From BRH-c25 sp041690515 (GTDB lineage Bacteria; Bacillota; Clostridia; Lutisporales; Lutisporaceae), in contig JAWLHF010000025.1 in the NCBI GenBank assembly GCA_041690515.1, positions 1 to 32,843 of the forward strand: DNA of 32,843 bases, given 5' to 3'. Made by a program: the position numbers and the translations under genes. Below the pieces are notes generated by a model. The model ran no database searches. It saw nothing but the letters and a program-made list of their open reading frames with translations, and was not told the DNA's origin. Position 1 is the first letter of the stretch; every line of letters begins with the position of its first letter. Shown piece after piece: positions 16,501-24,140 of this stretch.

Positions 16501-17062
16501 GATTCACAAGGGACTGCTCCTTTATGCCGTGATCCTGAAGCTCAAGATAGAAGTTCCCTTCTCCGAAAATTTCATTATATGCTAAAGCCGCGTCCTTTGC
16601 AGCCTCATAATTCCCATCAATTATATGCCCCGGTATGGCTCCCGCAAGACATGCGCTCAATGCAACAAGCCCTCCTGAGTATTTTCTCAACACTTCCATA
16701 TCAACTCTCGGCTTATAGTAGAAACCTTGAGTAAAACCCAAGGATACCAGCTTGATAAGGTTATTGTAGCCTTCCTCATCCTTTGCCAGCAGCACCAGAT
16801 GATATTGCCCGCTGTCCAATTTGGGATCCCTGTCCTGCATGGTTCTTGGAGCAACATATACCTCGCAGCCTATCAACGGCTTGATACCATGTTTTTTTGC
16901 CTGCTTATAAAAATCCACCACGCCATACATCACACCATGGTCAGTAATCGCAACTGATTCCATTCCCAATTCCTTTGCTCTGGAGACAAGACCTTCAACT
17001 CTCCCCGCTCCATCTAAAAGGCTGTATTCAGTATGAACATGCAGGTGTACAAAATTCTTCAT
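13580..17062 (-). CDS. dnaE: DNA polymerase III subunit alpha (DnaE)
   Basis: The 1160-aa replicative-type polymerase starts with a PHP domain (HLHVHTEYSLLDGAGRVEG, ITDHGVMYGV). The polymerase core follows, with GPGRGSGAGSLVAYCLGIT, the catalytic aspartates in PDFDVDFCYERRQEVIDYV, GTMAARAAIRDVGR, and the fingers/beta-binding region with YGFNKSHAAAYA. A helix-hairpin-helix section and an OB fold (MGGIIVSVNQKTTKTNNMMAFVEL) precede the C-terminal tail. Length is normal for DnaE1. In Firmicutes DnaE usually works beside PolC, often extending primers. The ATG at 17062 follows GGGAG. It is preceded by two hairpins and followed by a 364-bp gap before the small gene and pfkA, so the coupling to glycolytic genes is positional and not proven to be one transcript. 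Confidence 0.98.
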   Translation of the reverse strand: MKNFVHLHVHTEYSLLDGAGRVEGLVSRAKELGMESVAITDHGVMYGVVDFYKQAKKHGIKPLIGCEVYVAPRTMQDRDPKLDSGQYHLVLLAKDEEGYNNLIKLVSLGFTQGFYYKPRVDMEVLRKYSGGLVALSACLAGAIPGHIIDGNYEAAKDAALAYNEIFGEGNFYLELQDHGIKEQSLVNQEVIRLSRETGIPLVATNDVHYVDKEDAVAQDILLCIQTGKTVEEEGRLKFQGQEFYLKSPDEMYELFRYIPEALENTVKIAEKCSLDFIFGQVHLPAFDVPEGYTSDTYIRKLCYGGLEKRYPSVTDELRERAEYELSVITRMGYADYYLIVWDYVKFAKDNGIMVGPGRGSGAGSLVAYCLGITNIDPIKYKLIFERFLNPERISMPDFDVDFCYERRQEVIDYVVGKYGKDRVAQIITFGTMAARAAIRDVGRALNIPYAQVDLIAKKIPFEIGMTIERALETNPDLRRLYEEDESAKHLIDMSRAVEGMPRHSSTHAAGVVISKKAVTEYVPLQMNEDVITTQFTMGTLEELGLLKMDFLGLRTLTVIRDTLELIKDRGIEAPDIDNMDYDDPNVYKMISQGETYGIFQLESGGMTQCFKELKPSNLEDIIAGISLYRPGAMDQIPQYIRNKHNPSEVRYRHPALEHILDVTYGCIIYQEQVMQIVRDLGGYSMGRSDLVRRAMGKKKADVMAKERENFINGIVDENGNVVVEGCVRNGIPAETAAEIFDEVAKFAGYGFNKSHAAAYAIIAYQTAWLKYYYPVEFTAALITSIMGNSKKVAEYIQHCRNIGIEVLPPDVNESSVSFTVKGNRIRFGLAAVKNVGINAILSIIRARQEKGRFEGLYDFLQKIDYSLINKRTVESLIKCGAFDCFNVYRCRMLAVYEKLMESIQGQKKNNVEGQISFFDTMEEDNIVENIYPDINEYPKRNLLAMEKEMLGLYISGHPLEEYQTELSASVTMTTAEFVTDAETELQEVGNSFHLDGKKVTMGGIIVSVNQKTTKTNNMMAFVELEDLYGSIEVIVFPKTYERCRSLLIQDSIVLIDGRISQKEEEAAKIICDTIRPLNKYIGKKLYIKINTELQPDILEKLKAALTEYKGSQPVILVNEAKKINGKSQIMKADSSIWVDIDERLLDSLKEIAGSDCVAVK

Positions 17063-17130
17063 GCTATGATCTCTCCCTTGTATAATGCGAAATACTATGC
17101 TTTTGCAACCTATGTCTGCCTTGTATTTTA

Positions 17131-17157
17131 AAAAAGCACATATGCTGCCATATGTGC
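17131..17157 (-). terminator. Second hairpin before dnaE, terminator-like
   Basis: GCACATATG (17136-17144) pairs perfectly with CATATGTGC (17149-17157) around a 4-nt loop, and TTTTTT follows on the minus strand. It lies about 70 bases upstream of the dnaE start and backs up the terminator at 17241-17271. Confidence 0.65.
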
Positions 17158-17240
17158 CGGTATTCTTTATATTTGATCCCTATATCAATATGATATTACA
17201 AATCACTCTTTTCTTCAATACAACTGTGAAAATCAGCAAA

Positions 17241-17271
17241 TAAAAACGTAAAGACTATAAGCCTTTACGTT
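17241..17271 (-). terminator. Rho-independent terminator after the CheX-like gene
   Basis: AACGTAAAG (17245-17253) pairs with CTTTACGTT (17263-17271) around 9 nt, followed by TTTTTATTT on the minus strand. It starts a few bases after the CheX stop and would end the HD-GYP-glucokinase-pgi-CheX run. Confidence 0.8.
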
Positions 17272-17279
17272 GCCAAATG

Positions 17280-17837
17280 CTAAGCTGCAAGGTCTGAGGA
17301 AATAAAGCTCACACTGAAGCTTCCCAAATCACATTTAACCGAGCAGGTCCATATTCCTGTATCTGTGTATCTAAATGCCGCATACTGGCTTTTTAGTGTA
17401 AGAGGGGTATCTATTTTTACTTGCTCCTCTATTTCCGGGAACAGCCTGATAGAGTTACCCAGTATTATGTTTGTACACTCGGCCAATGTATCCTCAATGC
17501 ATTGGCTGATTTCATCCTCATTCATCTCTTCAATCACAAAGTTCCTTACAATTGTTCTTAAAAGCTGACTATCCATACTGACTACGAACTTGCCGTTTAC
17601 CATCCCCTTGATATTTATAAAGGAGGATACGTCTTTTAGCACCAGCCTATCTACCTGATGAGGCCCAAGAGCCATGAGTGACTCTTTTGAAAGACCTGTC
17701 TGCTCAGCTATAAAGCCTTTTGCAGTTCCCAATACAGGTGATATTATATCCCCAGCAGATATTTCAAATGTCCTAACCAATCCCATTCCCCTTTCAAGCA
17801 TTGTTTTCCAATTAAAAATTCTCTTTATTCTCACCAC
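17280..17837 (-). CDS. CheX-like chemotaxis phosphatase domain protein
   Basis: A protein of up to 185 aa with a CheX/CheC fold. The central helix IEDTLAECTNIILGNSIRLF carries the E-x2-N pair (E120, N123) that CheC/CheX enzymes use to dephosphorylate CheY-P, and it is preceded by GMVNGKFVVSMDSQLLRTIV, typical of the CheX first half. Only one E-x2-N is present, as in CheX. The N-terminal 25 residues are not family-like. The start is uncertain: GTG at 17837 has no clear ribosome site, while a TTG at codon 20 (17780) has AAAGGGG 7 bases upstream. It lies 18 bases after pgi and is away from other chemotaxis genes, so it may regulate a different phosphorylated receiver protein. Confidence 0.8.
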   Translation of the reverse strand: MVRIKRIFNWKTMLERGMGLVRTFEISAGDIISPVLGTAKGFIAEQTGLSKESLMALGPHQVDRLVLKDVSSFINIKGMVNGKFVVSMDSQLLRTIVRNFVIEEMNEDEISQCIEDTLAECTNIILGNSIRLFPEIEEQVKIDTPLTLKSQYAAFRYTDTGIWTCSVKCDLGSFSVSFISSDLAA

Positions 17838-17854
17838 ATAATGTCAACATTTTT

Positions 17855-19198
17855 CTATTTCAGTCTTCTGTTCAGTTCCTTACCAAGTTCTTCATATCCG
17901 GTTTTACCTAAAAGCGCAAACATATTCTTTTTATACTCCTCAACACCTGGCTGGTCAAAGGGATTCACCCCAAGCATATAGCCGCTTATACCACAAGCCT
18001 TTTCAAAGAAGTACACCATTTTGCCGAAATAGTATTCGTTGATTTCGGGTACATTCAATACATTTATAGGTACACCGCCATCCATATGTGCAAGCATTGT
18101 TCCCTGGAAGGCTTTCTTATTAACATAGTCCATGGTCTTTCCGCTGATGAAGTTCAACCCGTCCAGATTTTCTTCATCATTTATTATTTCAGCCTCAAGC
18201 TTGGGCTTTTCAACATTTATAATGGTCTCAAACATATTCCTGGTACCATCCTGAAGAAACTGTCCCAAAGAATGCAAATCAGTCGAAAAATCCATCGATG
18301 CCGGGAATATGCCCTTCCCTTCCTTGCCTTCACTTTCTCCGAAAAGCTGTTTCCACCACTCGGCAAAAAAGTGCAGTGACGGCTCATAGTTTATCATAAC
18401 CTCAATGACTTTTCCCTTTCTGCTAAGAATATTCCTCACAGCAGCATACTGATAGCAGGGATTCTTCTCCAGCGCAGGCTCTCGGTATTCCTCCCAGGCA
18501 TCCTTCGCACCTTCAAGCATGCTCTTTACATCTATTCCCGCTGCTGCGATGGGCAGAAGTCCCACAGGGGTAAGCACCGAGTACCGTCCCCCAATATCAT
18601 CAGCAATCACAAAGGTCTCATAGCCCTCCGCTGTTGCAAGCTGCTTCAACGCACCTCTTGAGGCATCGGTAATAGCATATATCCTTTTAGCCGCTTCAGC
18701 CTTTCCATATTTATCTTCAATATACGCTTTTACAAATCTGAAGGCTATGGCAGGCTCGGTAGTTGTTCCTGACTTGGATATTACACAGGCGCTTACGCTT
18801 TTCCCTTCTATTGACTCCATAAGCTCCCTGAAGTATGTTCCGCTTATGTTGTTTCCGAGGAAATATATCTCAGGAGCATTTCTCCTGTTCTTCGGCAGCA
18901 GGTTGTGGAAGGAATGTCCCAAAAGCTCCACTGCAGCCCTGGCACCCAGGTAAGAACCTCCTATTCCTATGACCAGAAGCACCTCCGAACTGTTCTTTAT
19001 CCTTTCGGCAGCCTTCAATATCCTTTCAAGCTCCGCCCTGTCATAATCTCTCGGATAATTAACCCAGCCTAGAAAGTCATTGCCCGCTCCTGTCCCATTA
19101 TGCAGCATGTTATGAGCAGCCTTGACATATTCGGTCAGGTTTGCTATTTCACTATCTTTCACTAAGGTATTTGAGTAATCAAAATTAAGCTTTTTCAT
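17855..19198 (-). CDS. pgi: Glucose-6-phosphate isomerase
   Basis: The 447-aa enzyme interconverts glucose 6-phosphate and fructose 6-phosphate. Signatures: LLVIGIGGSYLGARAAVELL, the sugar-phosphate loop VISKSGTTTEPAIAFR, GGRYSVLTPVGLLPIAAAG with the catalytic Arg/Gly segment, LHSLGQFLQDG, and FDQPGVEEYKKNMF with the C-terminal lysine. Length matches the short Bacillus-type Pgi. The ATG at 19198 follows a GAGG site. It is 33 bases after the ROK glucokinase gene and 18 bases before the CheX-like gene, so it is mid-operon; the two upper steps of glycolysis are adjacent. Confidence 0.98.
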   Translation of the reverse strand: MKKLNFDYSNTLVKDSEIANLTEYVKAAHNMLHNGTGAGNDFLGWVNYPRDYDRAELERILKAAERIKNSSEVLLVIGIGGSYLGARAAVELLGHSFHNLLPKNRRNAPEIYFLGNNISGTYFRELMESIEGKSVSACVISKSGTTTEPAIAFRFVKAYIEDKYGKAEAAKRIYAITDASRGALKQLATAEGYETFVIADDIGGRYSVLTPVGLLPIAAAGIDVKSMLEGAKDAWEEYREPALEKNPCYQYAAVRNILSRKGKVIEVMINYEPSLHFFAEWWKQLFGESEGKEGKGIFPASMDFSTDLHSLGQFLQDGTRNMFETIINVEKPKLEAEIINDEENLDGLNFISGKTMDYVNKKAFQGTMLAHMDGGVPINVLNVPEINEYYFGKMVYFFEKACGISGYMLGVNPFDQPGVEEYKKNMFALLGKTGYEELGKELNRRLK

Positions 19199-19231
19199 AA
19201 TTGTCCAACCTCTCTTATTTAAGTAAATGCT

Positions 19232-20182
19232 CTACATATTCTTTCCAAGGAAAGCTGCTCCGAGGATCCCCGCCTCGTTCCCCAGCTGTGCCAGAACTAT
19301 ATCACCATATTCAATATTCGGTGTGAAGAACATCGTCTTCACTTCCTCCTTCAGCCTCCGGATAAGATAATCCCCGGCTTTGGATACTCCCCCGCCTATT
19401 GCGATTATTTCCGGATCTAATATATTGCATATATTCACTATTCCTATGGACAGATATCTGATCATCCTGTCTACAGTCTCCACGCCCAGCTGATCCCCTT
19501 CCTTGGCAGCATCAAATATAATCTTAGCATTTATATTGTCCATGTTGCCCTCTGCCTTATCCAGTATCATTGACTTCAGTCTGCCTTCAGCAAGCCTGTG
19601 ACGTGCATATTTAATCATTGCAGTTGCTGATGCAAAGGTCTCAAGGCAGCCATTATTTCCGCAATTACACTTGTAAAAGTTTTCTCCCACTATTGTATGT
19701 CCCAGCTCAGAACCTGCAAAGTGGCTTCCGCTGTACACCTTATGGTTTATAATGATACCTGAGCCTATACCTGTTCCTATAGTAAGAAATACGGAATTGG
19801 CTACATTCCTTGTAGATCCAAAAAGGCTTTCTGCCAGCCCTGCCACTGTGGCGTCATTCTCCAGGAACACCGGCTTATTAAAATGCTTCTGCAGCTCAAC
19901 TCCCAAGGGCACATTGTTCCAGAACAGATTTGTGCAGTAAATCACGTAGCCGCTTTTATAATTCATCAGTCCCGGAGCCCCTATACCTATGGATTCAATA
20001 TCTTCAATACTGCTTCCGTAATCAGAAATCAGCCTTTCTATCTGCTCCTCCATGTCCCTGATTATAAGCCCATAATCCCTGCCTACCTTGGTATCTATTG
20101 AAGATTGGATAAGTATGTTTCCTTCCTTATCTACCAAGCCTGCCTTAATAGCTGTACCCCCCAAATCAATCCCGACCAGCAT
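19232..20182 (-). CDS. glk: ROK family glucokinase
   Basis: A 316-aa ROK kinase. MLVGIDLGGTAIKAGLVD is the phosphate-binding start, ENDATVAGLAES holds the catalytic Asp, and TIGTGIGSGIIIN is the second ATP motif. ELGHTIV plus CNCGNNGCLETFAS is the ROK zinc site (His and CxCGxxGCxE), and IAIGGGVS binds adenosine. With pgi 33 bases downstream, glucose is the likely substrate, although ROK enzymes can phosphorylate other hexoses. The open frame reaches 20254, but ATG 20182 has GGAGG 6 bases upstream and starts exactly at the family N-terminus. No DNA-binding domain is attached, so it is a kinase and not a ROK repressor. Confidence 0.93.
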   Translation of the reverse strand: MLVGIDLGGTAIKAGLVDKEGNILIQSSIDTKVGRDYGLIIRDMEEQIERLISDYGSSIEDIESIGIGAPGLMNYKSGYVIYCTNLFWNNVPLGVELQKHFNKPVFLENDATVAGLAESLFGSTRNVANSVFLTIGTGIGSGIIINHKVYSGSHFAGSELGHTIVGENFYKCNCGNNGCLETFASATAMIKYARHRLAEGRLKSMILDKAEGNMDNINAKIIFDAAKEGDQLGVETVDRMIRYLSIGIVNICNILDPEIIAIGGGVSKAGDYLIRRLKEEVKTMFFTPNIEYGDIVLAQLGNEAGILGAAFLGKNM

Positions 20183-20241
20183 ACCGCACCTCCGAAAATA
20201 CAAATTCTGCAATATAATAACATAACGGCAGCTCCTGCTGC

Positions 20242-20266
20242 GGAACGCATGCAATGCGTTCCCTAC
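20242..20266 (+). repeat. Dispersed palindromic repeat, copy 1
   Basis: GGAACGCAT-GCA-ATGCGTTCC followed by CTAC: a perfect 9-bp stem with 3-nt centre. It sits in the 100-bp gap between the HD-GYP and glucokinase genes. The stem sequence differs from other copies but the (C)AATG core and CCCTAC tail are kept. Confidence 0.7.
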
Positions 20267-20282
20267 GTCCTATGGCAATTCT

Positions 20283-21350
20283 TCAAATATCTTCAATAAT
20301 CTCTGTGATCAGAAGATTATTGTTCTTTGTAAGATCTATTTCTATAGGCTCCTTGGGTATCTGCCCTTCTCTGTCGACAAGTACCCTTATTATCGGCCTG
20401 TTAGGATATCTTTTGTTTACATCCACTACTATCGCCTTTTCCCCCTCGTTCAGAAGCACGCAGGTACCCGGGGGATATATGGTGATATGCTCAATAAAGC
20501 ATCTTACTATATTGTAGTCAAATTGATGGTCTCCCATTCCGACCAAATACTCAACAGCTTCATTGATATTGATCCTCTTCTTATATACCCTGTCTGATGT
20601 CATGGCGTCATATGCATCAGCAACAGACACTATTCTCGCAAACTCGTGTATCTCTTCCCCTCTCAGTCCAAGAGGGTAACCCTCTCCATCATACCTTTCA
20701 TGATGGGTCAAGGCTATATAACTGGCATAAGTGCTTAATTCCCTGCTTTTTTTCAGCATCTCGTAACCATAGCTTGTATGCTTCTTAATGATATTGAACT
20801 CTTCTTCGGTAAGGCTATCCGGTTTGTTCAGTATCTCCGCAGGTATCCTTATCTTGCCAATATCATGTAGCATTGCACCAATCCCAAGCTCTCTAAGCTT
20901 ATCTTCATCATATTTAAGGGATATACCGGTAATAAGGGACAATACGCATACATTGACACTATGGCTGAAGGTATACTGGTCATTGCTCTTCAGATCCTGA
21001 AGATTGACCATGGTATCCTTAACATCCATAAGCTCGTCAATCATTTTGCACACACTGTTTCTTACGGGTTTAACATCAAGAGAGTTACCATACCTGATGC
21101 TGTCCATTGCATTCTTTATGTTTATCCTGGCCTCAAACCGTGTTTCTTCTGAAATTACATCTTTGAGTACAATATCTTTGCTTATCTCATCCTCTACATA
21201 AATCTCCCTTATTCCCAGATCCTTGAACTTGTTTATATAAGAATTCTTCAGTATGATGCCAGCATTTAAGAGTATGTTCCCGTCATAGCTGTACAGAGTT
21301 CTGGCGAGAACCATTCCTTCATTAACTTTGTCAACCAGAATCTTCCTCAT
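20283..21350 (-). CDS. HD-GYP domain protein (probable cyclic di-GMP phosphodiesterase)
   Basis: A 355-aa cytoplasmic protein. The first 110 residues form a DUF3391-like N-domain (GMVLARTLYSYDGNILLNAG). The HD-GYP domain spans about 125-300: FSHSVNVCVL, MLHDIGKIRIP with the HD pair, IALTHHERYDGEGYP with the GYP motif, VSVADAYDAMTSDRVYKK, and ALxYL-like helices. All metal and signature residues are present, so cyclic di-GMP hydrolysis is likely. The C-terminal 55 residues form a small beta-rich tail. The ATG at 21350 has GGAGG 8 bases upstream; the longer frame to 21377 has none. It leads the run to glucokinase, pgi and CheX. Confidence 0.92.
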   Translation of the reverse strand: MRKILVDKVNEGMVLARTLYSYDGNILLNAGIILKNSYINKFKDLGIREIYVEDEISKDIVLKDVISEETRFEARINIKNAMDSIRYGNSLDVKPVRNSVCKMIDELMDVKDTMVNLQDLKSNDQYTFSHSVNVCVLSLITGISLKYDEDKLRELGIGAMLHDIGKIRIPAEILNKPDSLTEEEFNIIKKHTSYGYEMLKKSRELSTYASYIALTHHERYDGEGYPLGLRGEEIHEFARIVSVADAYDAMTSDRVYKKRININEAVEYLVGMGDHQFDYNIVRCFIEHITIYPPGTCVLLNEGEKAIVVDVNKRYPNRPIIRVLVDREGQIPKEPIEIDLTKNNNLLITEIIEDI

Positions 21351-21452
21351 ACTCTTCCCTCCCAAAGGCCTGTACAAAAGGTGGATTTGATAAATCTTCC
21401 GTTCAAGGGAGCCTATTGCGGTCGTAAATACTATTTTCCACTTTTATACAAC

Positions 21453-21458
21453 ATTATA
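21453..21458 (-). promoter_or_regulatory. Extended -10 element before the HD-GYP gene
   Basis: Minus-strand TGCTATAAT contains a perfect -10 (21453-21458) with the TGn extension; the -35 is poor, as extended -10 promoters allow. It lies about 100 bases before the HD-GYP start and just after the whiA stop, so it probably starts the HD-GYP/glycolysis transcript. Confidence 0.5.
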
Positions 21459-21484
21459 GCATAAATAAGTACGATTATGTGTAG

Positions 21485-22441
21485 TTATTCTTTCTGCCTT
21501 TCCTTAAGCTTCTCTGCTATTTGATCCAGCTTTCTGAGCCTATGGTTCACACCCGACTTTCCTACGACTGGGCTCATCATCTCTCCCAGTTCCTTAAGGC
21601 TTGCTTCCTTGTATTCCAGCCTCAGCTCGGCAATCTCAGCAAGGCCTGCCGGAAGCTTTTCCAAGCCTATGGTATCCCTTATATATTTTATGTTTTCTAT
21701 CTGTCTTAATGCCGCATTGAGAGTCTTATCCAGATTGGCAGTCTCACAGTTCACGATTCTATTTACATTATTGCGCATTTCTTTATATATTCTAACATTC
21801 TCCAGATTCAGAAGCGCATTATGGGCTCCGATTATATTGAGAAAGTTCACTATGTTTTCCCCTTCTTTTAAATAAACCACATAGTTGCCTTTCCTTTCCA
21901 CAACCTTGGCACCCAGCTGGTAATGATTGAGCACATCCTTTATATCTTCGGCAAAATCCTCACTGTTTGTTACAAGTTCAAGGTGGTAGGTCTTCTCTGG
22001 ATCGCTGATGGAGCCTCCTCCAAGAAAAACTCCTCTGAGATATGCTTTTCTGCAGCAGGATTTCTTTATCAGGTGATGCGGAAGCTTGTAGTTCAGCTTA
22101 AGCCCCTTGTCTCCTTCCTGCATTATGCCTGCAGCCTTGAGAATCTCAAGGGATCCCATCTCAGAATCAATATATAGGGTATAATTGTTGTTTTTCTTCA
22201 GATGCTTGTTTTTCCTTACCACAACCCTGGTGTTGATGTCAAAGCAGCTTTTCAGAAGCGAAAACAGCATCCTGGCTATTGAGGCATTCTCTGTAGACAG
22301 CCTTACCCCTATCTTATTCACCCCATGTATCTGAACTGTCCCTGTCATTTTAATAAGTGCTGACAGCAGAGCAAGCTGACAGCACTTATTTGTGATAACT
22401 ATCTTTGATATTTCATTCTTTGTTATGGAAGAAAAGGTCAT
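21485..22441 (-). CDS. whiA: DNA-binding protein WhiA
   Basis: A 318-aa WhiA homologue. The N-terminal two thirds is a degenerate LAGLIDADG endonuclease-like fold (CCRKAYLRGVFLGGGSISDPEKTYHLEL). The C-terminal part is a helix-turn-helix (LGEMMSPVVGKSGVNHRLRKLDQIAEKL). WhiA regulates sporulation in actinomycetes and affects cell division and chromosome segregation in Bacillus. The ATG follows GAGGTG. It is 12 bases after lepB and ends the PHP-rapZ-yvcK-lepB-whiA run, which is conserved except for lepB. Confidence 0.97.
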   Translation of the reverse strand: MTFSSITKNEISKIVITNKCCQLALLSALIKMTGTVQIHGVNKIGVRLSTENASIARMLFSLLKSCFDINTRVVVRKNKHLKKNNNYTLYIDSEMGSLEILKAAGIMQEGDKGLKLNYKLPHHLIKKSCCRKAYLRGVFLGGGSISDPEKTYHLELVTNSEDFAEDIKDVLNHYQLGAKVVERKGNYVVYLKEGENIVNFLNIIGAHNALLNLENVRIYKEMRNNVNRIVNCETANLDKTLNAALRQIENIKYIRDTIGLEKLPAGLAEIAELRLEYKEASLKELGEMMSPVVGKSGVNHRLRKLDQIAEKLKERQKE

Positions 22442-22453
22442 AATAGCACCTCT

Positions 22454-22978
22454 CTATTTTATAATACCAATTTTATTTATCGGCCATATTCTGAAAACGG
22501 CCTTCCCTACAATATTTTCACGATCGACAAAACCAACGGTGTCTGACCGGCTGTCCCTGCTGTGAGGCCTGTTATCCCCCATTACAAAGTATTCACCCTC
22601 CGGCACCTGGGATTTTATAAAACCATTATCAAAGGTAGGTGCTTCGGTATAATCCGGACTGAGTTCCTCACCATCTATATATACCTTGTTATTTCTTATA
22701 TCAACGACTTCACCTGGAAGCCCGATTGCTCTCTTAATCAGGTATTTGTTTTCCAGTTCATCCTTTAGTACAATAACATCCCCTCTACGAGGATCACCAA
22801 ACAGGTAATTAACCTTTGCAATCACCAGTATCTGTCCCTCTTTCAGAGTAGGCTCCATGGATATCTGGTTAACCAATGCAATCTGAAACACATAGGATTT
22901 CAATATAAATGCTATGACAAATGCTGACAGTATCAGCTTTATCCACGATATTACCTCTTTCTTTATGTTCTCGTCCAA
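22454..22978 (-). CDS. lepB: Signal peptidase I
   Basis: A 174-aa type I signal peptidase with one N-terminal membrane helix (about 10-30). The catalytic serine is S40 in ISMEPTL and the general-base lysine is K81 in YLIKRAIGLPGE. MGDNRPHSRDSR forms the conserved box E. It releases exported proteins on the outer side of the membrane. The start is TTG at 22978 with GGGGAG 6 bases upstream. It lies 16 bases after yvcK and 12 before whiA; a signal peptidase inside the rapZ-yvcK-whiA run is uncommon. It could process the 48-aa peptide at 5.6 kb like any other export substrate. Confidence 0.97.
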   Translation of the reverse strand: MDENIKKEVISWIKLILSAFVIAFILKSYVFQIALVNQISMEPTLKEGQILVIAKVNYLFGDPRRGDVIVLKDELENKYLIKRAIGLPGEVVDIRNNKVYIDGEELSPDYTEAPTFDNGFIKSQVPEGEYFVMGDNRPHSRDSRSDTVGFVDRENIVGKAVFRIWPINKIGIIK

Positions 22979-22994
22979 GCTAATCTCCCCTTCG

Positions 22995-24080
22995 TTAATT
23001 TCTTTTGCTCTTCTTCAATATACCATTTATGAGATAATAGTCCAGAAGTCTTTTTTTGTCCTTCTGGAGCCTCTCTTCATTCAACAGCTTCAATATCTGC
23101 TTTGCCAGTTCGTTGAAGTCATGTCTGAGATATCCGTTCTCTATACTCACAAAATTTCCTGTGAGAACTTTTATCCCCATATCAGCCATTATATCATAAT
23201 CTATCCTGACCGGAGAAGCATCCTCAGTCTTGTATTTTTCCAGAAGTACCTTAGGAATCTGTCCTGTATTTGCTATGGCATAGTCTATTGAAAGCTTGCT
23301 GCCATGATTGTTTATTGCCTTTATATGATCAGAAAGGCTGTAGCCTATGGTTTCTCCCTGTTGTGTCATCAGGTTGCTTACATATATCTTCAAAGCATTA
23401 GAGCTGTTTATTGCCTTTGCCATGTTCTTCACCAGTATATTTGGTATAATGCTGGTATAAAGACTGCCGGGCCCCAGTATTATCATATCAGCTTCCTGTA
23501 TTTCCTTCAATGCTATGGGCAGTGGTTTGCAATTACTTGGTTTGAGAAAAACCCTCCTGATTTTGACATTAACTGCCTGCTGTTTTATGGGGATCTGCGA
23601 CTCCCCTTTTATTACAGTTCCGTCTTCAAGCTCCGCATAAAGCACCACGTTTTCCAGAGTCACCGGAAGGACCATTCCTGTCACAGCCAAAACACTGCTT
23701 ACTTCTCTTATAGCCGCATCAAAGCTGCCACATATGTCATTCATTGCAGCAATAAACAGGTTCCCAAAGCTCTGTCCCCTGAGTGATCCTTCTTTGAACC
23801 TGTATTGCATAAGCTGTTCCATTATAGGTTCGGTATTTGCCAATGAAACTATGCAATTTCTTATATCCCCCGGCGGCAGTATTCCCATGTCCTCCCTGAG
23901 AAGGCCGGAACCGCCCCCGTCATCTGATACAGTAACTATTGCGGTTATATTCGAAGTGTACTTCTTAAGGCCCCTAAGAAGCACTGATAGCCCTGTGCCG
24001 CCTCCTATTGTCACGATTTTGGGACCTCCTGATATCAGTCCCTTCTCGTGCAATATGCTCTTTATTGAATTGCTTTTCAA
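22995..24080 (-). CDS. yvcK: YvcK/GlmR family gluconeogenesis factor (UDP-GlcNAc-binding)
   Basis: The protein has a CofD-like Rossmann fold: PKIVTIGGGTGLSVLLRGLK, VTVSDDGGGSGLLRE, PPGDIRNCIVSLA, QSFGNLFIAAM and LGPGSLYTSIIPNILV are all typical. In Bacillus the homologue binds UDP-GlcNAc and stimulates glucosamine synthesis, linking sugar metabolism to the cell wall. The frame can be read to an ATG at 24137, but that adds 19 residues encoded mostly by a dispersed palindromic repeat. A TTG at 24080 has a GGGGGG site 6 bases upstream and gives a 361-aa protein with normal N-terminus. I therefore place the start there. It follows rapZ by 60 bases. Confidence 0.93.
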   Translation of the reverse strand: MKSNSIKSILHEKGLISGGPKIVTIGGGTGLSVLLRGLKKYTSNITAIVTVSDDGGGSGLLREDMGILPPGDIRNCIVSLANTEPIMEQLMQYRFKEGSLRGQSFGNLFIAAMNDICGSFDAAIREVSSVLAVTGMVLPVTLENVVLYAELEDGTVIKGESQIPIKQQAVNVKIRRVFLKPSNCKPLPIALKEIQEADMIILGPGSLYTSIIPNILVKNMAKAINSSNALKIYVSNLMTQQGETIGYSLSDHIKAINNHGSKLSIDYAIANTGQIPKVLLEKYKTEDASPVRIDYDIMADMGIKVLTGNFVSIENGYLRHDFNELAKQILKLLNEERLQKDKKRLLDYYLINGILKKSKRN

Positions 24081-24108
24081 GCATAACCCCCCTAAAATAA
24101 CCTCTATC

Positions 24109-24131
24109 GGACGGCCAATGGCCGTCCCTAC
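24109..24131 (+). repeat. Dispersed palindromic repeat, copy 2
   Basis: GGACGGCC-AAT-GGCCGTCC followed by CTAC: a perfect 8-bp stem. It fills the rapZ-yvcK gap and would form a hairpin in the yvcK leader. Confidence 0.8.
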
Positions 24132-24140
24132 ACTCATAAC

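Noticed and set aside
17063..17120. TTGCAA-N18-TATACA promoter right before dnaE
   Set aside because: Spacing is long and the start would lie in the ribosome site; not reliable.
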